This document shows positions 31,595 to 36,026 of a DNA stretch of 36,026 nt, piece by piece; position 1 is the stretch's first letter; every line of letters begins with the position of its first letter. The DNA is from Elusimicrobiota bacterium. GTDB lineage: Bacteria; Elusimicrobiota; Elusimicrobia; 2-02-FULL-39-32. The position numbers and the translations under genes were made by a program. Under the pieces are notes generated by a model that was not told where the DNA came from, did no database searches, and worked only from the letters and a program-made list of their open reading frames with translations. The stretch is from NCBI GenBank assembly GCA_016180425.1, contig JACPBF010000005.1, positions 89,034-125,059 of the forward strand, in the 5' to 3' direction.

Positions 31595-32666
31595 GACAAA
31601 AAAAATTAGAGTGGTTGTGGCCATGTCTGGAGGGGTGGATTCTTCCACAGCTTGCGCGCTTCTACATTCTCAAGGCTATGAAGTGATAGGGATCACTTTA
31701 AAACTTTGGACGCCTAAGCATTGGGTGGAAGGGGAAAAAGTTGGGAGCTGCTGTTCCCCTCAGGATATTGGAGAAGCAAAAATCGTGTGCCGTCAATTAG
31801 GGGTGCCGCATTATACTTATAACATGGAAGAGCGTTTTAAAGAAAAAGTTGTGGATCAGTTTGTGGACTCCTATTTAAATGGAAGAACTCCAAATCCCTG
31901 CGTAAGCTGCAACAGTTTTATTAAGTTTGACCCGCTTTTAAAGTATGCGGAAGCTTTAGGAGCGGAATATTTAGCTACCGGCCATTATGCGCGGATTATA
32001 AGAGAAAATCATTTTTATTTAACTAAAGCAAAAGATCAGTTTAAAGACCAATCCTACTTTCTTTATATGTTGAATCAAGCTCAGTTATCTCAGGTGCTTT
32101 TTCCTTTAGGGGATTATCAAAAAGAAGAGGTTAGAGAGATTGCGCGGAAATTTAATTTAGTGAATGCGGAAAAAAAAGAAAGCCAAGACATCTGTTTTTT
32201 AGAAGGCAGAGATTATAGGGAATTTATTAAAGAGCAAACCAGCCAGCCCCTTAAAAAAGGCGCGATCCAAACCCAAGATGGAAAAATCTTAGGAGAGCAT
32301 CTTGGTCTTCCTTTTTATACCATTGGACAAAGAGAAAAATTAGGAGTGGCCACTGGGGAGAGGCTCTATGTGATTGGCAAAGACTCTAAAACTAATACTT
32401 TGATTGTAGGCAAAGAATCTGAAAATCTTCAAAATTGTTGTTTGGTTCATTCAGTGAACTGGTGTTCGGATCAAATTCCAAATGAATCCGTGCGCGCTCT
32501 TGTTAAGGTGAGGTACCGTCATAAGGGAGCTTTAGCCGCAATTAATCTTCTTTCCGCTCAGGAAGCAAAAATTGTTTTTGATCAGGATGTGAGCTCCATA
32601 ACCCCAGGTCAATCCGCTGTTTTTTATGATGGAGAGACTGTGCTTGGCGGAGGGATTATAGCTTGA
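31584..32666 (+). CDS. mnmA: tRNA 2-thiouridylase MnmA
   Basis: The 360-residue enzyme adds sulfur to C2 of U34 in tRNA-Lys, tRNA-Glu and tRNA-Gln. It has the PP-loop SGGVDSS (15-21), the catalytic cysteine C106 in RTPNPCVSCN and the second cysteine C204 in SQDICFL, followed by the central and C-terminal barrel domains (GQREKLGVATGERLYV; DVSSITPGQSAVFYDG). Sulfur comes from a cysteine desulfurase, which is encoded two genes upstream. The ATG overlaps the preceding gene by 11 bases and the stop overlaps the TTG start of tyrS. All features are normal. Confidence 0.97.
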   Translation: METETKKIRVVVAMSGGVDSSTACALLHSQGYEVIGITLKLWTPKHWVEGEKVGSCCSPQDIGEAKIVCRQLGVPHYTYNMEERFKEKVVDQFVDSYLNGRTPNPCVSCNSFIKFDPLLKYAEALGAEYLATGHYARIIRENHFYLTKAKDQFKDQSYFLYMLNQAQLSQVLFPLGDYQKEEVREIARKFNLVNAEKKESQDICFLEGRDYREFIKEQTSQPLKKGAIQTQDGKILGEHLGLPFYTIGQREKLGVATGERLYVIGKDSKTNTLIVGKESENLQNCCLVHSVNWCSDQIPNESVRALVKVRYRHKGALAAINLLSAQEAKIVFDQDVSSITPGQSAVFYDGETVLGGGIIA

Positions 32667-33847
32667 GTTTACAAGAAGAGATTCAGCTTTTTTTAAGAGG
32701 GGTGAAAGAGGTTAAAACAGAAAAAGAGTTAGTTCAAAAACTTTCCTCTGAAAAAAAATTGAGGATTAAGCTGGGAGTAGATCCCACCTCTCCAGATTTG
32801 CATTTAGGTCATACTGTGGTTCTGAATAAATTAAGAATTTTTCAGGAATTTGGACATAAGGTACTATTTATTATTGGAGATTTTACCGCTTTGATTGGAG
32901 ACCCTTCTGGCAGAAATGAGACCCGTCCTAAAATTTCTAGGGAACAGGTTGAGATTAACACCCAAACCTATTTGGATCAAGTCTTCAAGATTCTTGATCC
33001 AAACTTGACCGAGGTTCATAAAAATTCCACATGGCTTGCTCCTATTTTTGACATGAGCAAACTTTTGGAAGAAGGTTCTCCATTTTCAATTTTATTTCAA
33101 GGCTATACTGTGCAGCAGCTTTTGCAGCGCGAGGATTTTAATCAAAGGTTAAAAACAGGCAGCCCCATTACTTTTCTAGAAATGATGTATCCCTTATTTC
33201 AGGGGTATGATTCTGTTGCGGTTCGCGCGGATGTGGAACTTGGCGGCACGGACCAGCTTTTTAATCTTTTAATGGGCAGGGAACTGCAAAGAAATTTTAA
33301 TCAGGAGCCGCAAATTGTAATGACCCTTCCTTTGCTGATTGGCACGGACGGCGTAAAAAAAATGTCTAAGTCTTACGGGAATGCGATTGCATTGAATGAT
33401 CCGGCACAGGAGATGTTTGGAAAAATCATGTCCATATCAGATGAGCTGATGTGGCAGTATTATGAACTTTTAACCGCGAAAGATTTGGCAGAAGTAAAAA
33501 AACTGCATCCTAAAGAAGCGAAATTAAATTTAAGCGTTGAAATTACTAATCTTTATCATCCGGGCAAAGCAGATGCAGTAAAGGAAGAGTTTGAAAAAAT
33601 ATTTTCTAATCGAACTCTGCCAGAAAGTTTTGAGGAATTTGGAGTCGCAAAATCTAAAATATCGATTTCCCATCTTCTTTTTGAGTCCGGGCTTTCTCCC
33701 TCTAAAAAAGAATCTAAAAGATTAATTGAAAACGGAGGGGTTCGGATAGATAATGCCCAAGTTTTAGAGGATAAAGAGATAGAAATCGCAAAGCCGTTTA
33801 TATTACAAGTAGGCAAAAGAAAATTTAAAAAAATTGTTCGTGTTTAG
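32663..33847 (+). CDS. tyrS: Tyrosyl-tRNA synthetase
   Basis: The 394-residue class I synthetase has the HIGH-type motif HLGH (47-50), the segment IGDFTALIGDPSGRNETRP that marks the TyrS type with HLGH, VELGGTDQLFNLLMGREL, KMSKS (233-237) and a C-terminal S4 RNA-binding domain (about 325-390; SKKESKRLIENGGVRIDN). The start is TTG, placed in the mnmA stop (TTGA at 32663-32666); no in-frame ATG is near, and the family's N-terminal helix begins here. It overlaps the amidase gene at its 3' end. Confidence 0.96.
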   Translation: MSLQEEIQLFLRGVKEVKTEKELVQKLSSEKKLRIKLGVDPTSPDLHLGHTVVLNKLRIFQEFGHKVLFIIGDFTALIGDPSGRNETRPKISREQVEINTQTYLDQVFKILDPNLTEVHKNSTWLAPIFDMSKLLEEGSPFSILFQGYTVQQLLQREDFNQRLKTGSPITFLEMMYPLFQGYDSVAVRADVELGGTDQLFNLLMGRELQRNFNQEPQIVMTLPLLIGTDGVKKMSKSYGNAIALNDPAQEMFGKIMSISDELMWQYYELLTAKDLAEVKKLHPKEAKLNLSVEITNLYHPGKADAVKEEFEKIFSNRTLPESFEEFGVAKSKISISHLLFESGLSPSKKESKRLIENGGVRIDNAQVLEDKEIEIAKPFILQVGKRKFKKIVRV

Positions 33848-35678
33848 AAAATTAATTTTTCCTATTTTTTTCTTTTTTTCTTCCTTTGTTTTTGCCACGC
33901 CTTTATTCGTTTCTGAAAAAAATTCCATTGAAACGCTTTCTTCTACTTCTTCTGCCAGCGCTAACTCCGCCTTGCAATTTACCATTGTCTATCCGCGCGA
34001 AGGCGCGAAAATAGCGAATGTAAAAAAATCTTTTGTTTTTGGCTCTGTCAAACCTGAAACTAGCGCAGTTTTAATTAATGGCGCGCCTGTGAATGTTTAT
34101 GCCACAGGCTCTTATTGCGCGGTGATTCCTTTTTTTTCTGGAGAATTTAAAATTAAAGGAGTTGCAAAAAATGGAGGTTATGAAAGAGCTGTAGAGCGCA
34201 CTGTTTTTGTTTCTTCTCCAATCATGGCTTTACCCGCCTCTCCTCTAATGGTTGTTACAGAATCCATTGAACCGCAAGTGAATTTAAAACTTTATAGAGA
34301 TGAGCCTTTACGCTTGCGGCTGCAAGCCTCTCCCGGAGCTAAAGTGGAAGTTCGTTTAAAGCCTACGGCTAAGAAAAAAAATAAAGATGATTCTTGGAAA
34401 AAAATGGAGGAAACAGCTTTGCCGGTTCCTGGATTTTATGAAGCGCAACTCTCTTTACCCCAAGATTCAAAACAAGATGAATTTAAAGTTGAAGTTCGTT
34501 TAGAAGATAAGAAAGGAAAAATAAAAAAAGTAGAAGCTCCGGGGAAAGTTGCTGTTTTAGAAAAAGGAACTTTTAGCTGGATGGAGGTGAATAGTGAGGA
34601 AGCGATCTTACGCACAGGGGCTAGCCGAAACGGGGACTTAATGGGGTATGAACTTTTTTTGCCAAAAGGGGTGAAATTAAAAACTACAAAAGCGATTGGC
34701 AAGGAAATCAAAGTGCAATTAAGCCCAAACAGCGCTTATTGGACCCATGAGGATTTGCTTAAAAACACGGTTCCAGCTAATTCTCCCTTTGTATTAGATT
34801 CTGTGAAGGTAAAAGATGGAGAGGGATTTGTCTCTTTGGAATTTTTTCTAAATGAAAAAGTTCCATATAAGGTGAATCTTTCCAGAGACTTAAAAAATTT
34901 CTCTTTAGAATTTTTTTACACCATTTCCAATTTAGACCGCATCAGATATGAAGCAAAAGCTTTTTTGAAATTAGAACAGGTAAGCTGGAGCCAAACCCAA
35001 GAGGAAACTTTAAAAATCGAATGTCCGCTTAAAGAAAAAGTTTGGGGTTATGATCTAGCTTATGAAGGCAATAAACTGATCTTAAAGATTTTCTTTGCTC
35101 CGCCTATTAATAAAAAATTTCCTTTAAAAGAGATGAATATTACTTTAGATCCAGGCCATTCTTTAAAAGTTGCGGATGGAGCGATTGGACCTCAAGGCAT
35201 TGTTGAAGGAGAGCTCACTATTAAAATGGCTCAGGTTCTAAAGCAAATTTTAGAAAAAGAAGGAGCTAATGTTTTTTTAACCAGGGGGTTAGAAGAATCT
35301 CCCTCGCTTACAGAACGCATTACCAGAGCTTATCGCAAAGATGCGGATTTATTGATCTCTTTGCATGCCAATGCTTTAGCGGATGGCTCAAACCCCTTTG
35401 AGCGCCGGGGTTTTAGCCTATTTTATTTTCAGCCTCAGAGTTTTGAGTTTGCAAAGTCAGTTCACGCCGCTTTTCAAAAAATGGTTCCCTTGCCGGACGA
35501 TGGTTTTTATTATGGAAACCTTGCTGTTTTAAGGGCAACCCGCCTGCCCGCGATTCTGGTAGAATCTGGCTACCTTATTTTGCCGGAAGAAGAAGCCTTG
35601 CTATTAGATGTTAGATTCCAAACCTTGTTAGCTGAAGCGATTAAGACCGGCATTTTGCAATTCCTTAAAACCTGGTAA
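33834..35678 (+). CDS. N-acetylmuramoyl-L-alanine amidase, exported (AmiC-like)
   Basis: The protein has a signal peptide (ending VFATP), a long beta-rich N-terminal region of about 400 residues that contains no domain I can name with confidence (parts resemble SH3/AMIN-type wall-binding modules), and a C-terminal Amidase_3 domain (about 434-612). Zinc ligands H442 (LDPGH), E458 (VEGEL) and H511 (SLHAN) and the catalytic E577 (LVESGYL) are present, so it should cleave the amide between muramic acid and the stem peptide. Two starts are possible: TTG 33834 or GTG 33840, both inside the end of tyrS; neither has a clear ribosome site. It is the last gene of the long operon. The N-terminal part is longer than usual. 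Confidence 0.92.
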   Translation: MFVFRKLIFPIFFFFSSFVFATPLFVSEKNSIETLSSTSSASANSALQFTIVYPREGAKIANVKKSFVFGSVKPETSAVLINGAPVNVYATGSYCAVIPFFSGEFKIKGVAKNGGYERAVERTVFVSSPIMALPASPLMVVTESIEPQVNLKLYRDEPLRLRLQASPGAKVEVRLKPTAKKKNKDDSWKKMEETALPVPGFYEAQLSLPQDSKQDEFKVEVRLEDKKGKIKKVEAPGKVAVLEKGTFSWMEVNSEEAILRTGASRNGDLMGYELFLPKGVKLKTTKAIGKEIKVQLSPNSAYWTHEDLLKNTVPANSPFVLDSVKVKDGEGFVSLEFFLNEKVPYKVNLSRDLKNFSLEFFYTISNLDRIRYEAKAFLKLEQVSWSQTQEETLKIECPLKEKVWGYDLAYEGNKLILKIFFAPPINKKFPLKEMNITLDPGHSLKVADGAIGPQGIVEGELTIKMAQVLKQILEKEGANVFLTRGLEESPSLTERITRAYRKDADLLISLHANALADGSNPFERRGFSLFYFQPQSFEFAKSVHAAFQKMVPLPDDGFYYGNLAVLRATRLPAILVESGYLILPEEEALLLDVRFQTLLAEAIKTGILQFLKTW

Positions 35679-35785
35679 TGTTTGCATTTAACCTGACTTT
35701 TGCATTAGAAAATGTATAAGTGAAATCGGATGAATTTTTTTGCCCATTCAGAAAACAAGATGGATAAAAAACACCTTATTTAACT

Positions 35786-35965
35786 GTGAATAAAAAAGAG
35801 CAGAACAATTCTGAGCTTATTTTGTATCAAACAGAGGATGGCACGACTCGCGTTGAAGCGCGTTTGCAAGATGAAACGGTATGGTTGACCCAATCTGCTA
35901 TGGCAGAACTATACCAGACAACTGCTCAAAATGATGATATGAAAGCGTTGCGCCCCCTTACTTGA
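35786..35965 (+). pseudogene. RhuM-like protein, truncated after the N-terminal domain
   Basis: From GTG 35786 a 59-codon frame encodes ILYQTEDGTTRVEARLQDET-like sequence followed by VWLTQSAMAELYQTTAQN, the unmistakable start of RhuM-family proteins (about 330 residues). After AQN the match breaks and the frame ends at TGA 35963-35965 after ten unrelated residues. The remainder of the family is not found in the next 60 bases. It is a remnant cut by a rearrangement or by a junction. It lies 107 bases after the amidase gene, with no terminator seen between them. Confidence 0.75.
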
Positions 35966-35968
35966 ACT

Positions 35969-35983
35969 TGGTACGCTGTACCA
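35969..35983. repeat. Small palindrome TGGTAC-GCT-GTACCA
   Basis: A perfect 6+6 inverted repeat with a 3-base centre follows four bases after the stop of the RhuM remnant. It could be an operator for the gene that seems to start at 36015, or chance. Confidence 0.4.
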
Positions 35984-36014
35984 GGGACAAAATCAGTTAA
36001 GAAGGAGGCGCGGA

Positions 36015-36026
36015 ATGTATTATATA
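36015..36026 (+). CDS. Possible start of a gene cut by the window end
   Basis: ATG at 36015 is preceded by AAGGAGG (36002-36008) at ideal spacing and opens a frame MYYI that runs off the window. Only four codons are visible, so nothing can be said about the product. Confidence 0.35.

Noticed and set aside
1-36026. CRISPR array, rRNA genes or complete insertion sequence
   Set aside because: No regularly spaced identical repeats, no rRNA-like stretches and no transposase frame were seen; the only RNA gene recognised with confidence is tRNA-Lys.

Overview
The window joins two different kinds of DNA. Positions 1 to about 13,217 are the right-hand part of an integrated conjugative element. From the tRNA-Lys gene (13,145-13,217) onward the DNA reads as ordinary chromosome of a Gram-negative (diderm) bacterium, until a broken gene near 35,786 hints at another patch of accessory DNA at the right edge. 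Diderm character is shown by a complete Tol-Pal envelope system with lipoproteins and a periplasmic amidase. The DNA is moderately AT-rich. I cannot name the species. An uncultivated lineage such as Omnitrophota or Elusimicrobiota would fit but is only a guess.

Element, transfer module (1-9,068, all + strand, tightly packed): the C-terminal part of a VirB4/TraC ATPase cut by the window edge; a long protein that looks like a VirB5/TrbJ-VirB6/TrbL fusion; a VirB8/TraE-like protein; an inserted ORF6N-domain gene; an unrecognised single-pass membrane protein; a short secreted VirB10-like protein; a VirD4/TraD-like coupling protein interrupted by one in-frame TAG; a winged-helix protein resembling the replication-relaxation family; and a small unknown ORF. 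The relaxase and the left end lie outside the window.

Element, control and maintenance (9,069-13,217): a 328-bp noncoding stretch with a good promoter, a strong terminator and a competing pairing; two small genes; a P-loop replication-type protein whose 3' end carries three direct and three inverted 9-bp-spaced GCCAGTA motifs; an excisionase-like protein; a tiny HTH regulator whose promoter, perfect palindrome and start codon are superimposed; and a tyrosine integrase ending 14 bases before tRNA-Lys(UUU). The element lies on the 5' side of the tRNA, the less common arrangement.

Chromosome, 13,248-14,819 (+): nth (endonuclease III) and a short-chain dehydrogenase. Chromosome, 24,364-14,914 (-): a cNMP-binding/MinD-like/patatin protein, uvrA, then pal-cpoB-tolB-tolQ-tolR-tolA. 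pal has its own promoter at the end of uvrA. cpoB appears to start at a non-canonical ATT codon, which restores a perfect lipoprotein signal peptide.

Chromosome, 24,475-35,678 (+): a compact operon of a Crp/Fnr regulator, hisS, a cysteine desulfurase, a UPF0182 membrane protein, a DUF4015 putative glycosidase, mnmA, tyrS and an N-acetylmuramoyl-L-alanine amidase, many overlapping by a few bases. The desulfurase and MnmA can act in one pathway (2-thiolation of U34), and tRNA-Lys(UUU) is one of its classical substrates. The last 240 bases hold a truncated RhuM-like gene, a small palindrome and the possible start of a new gene.
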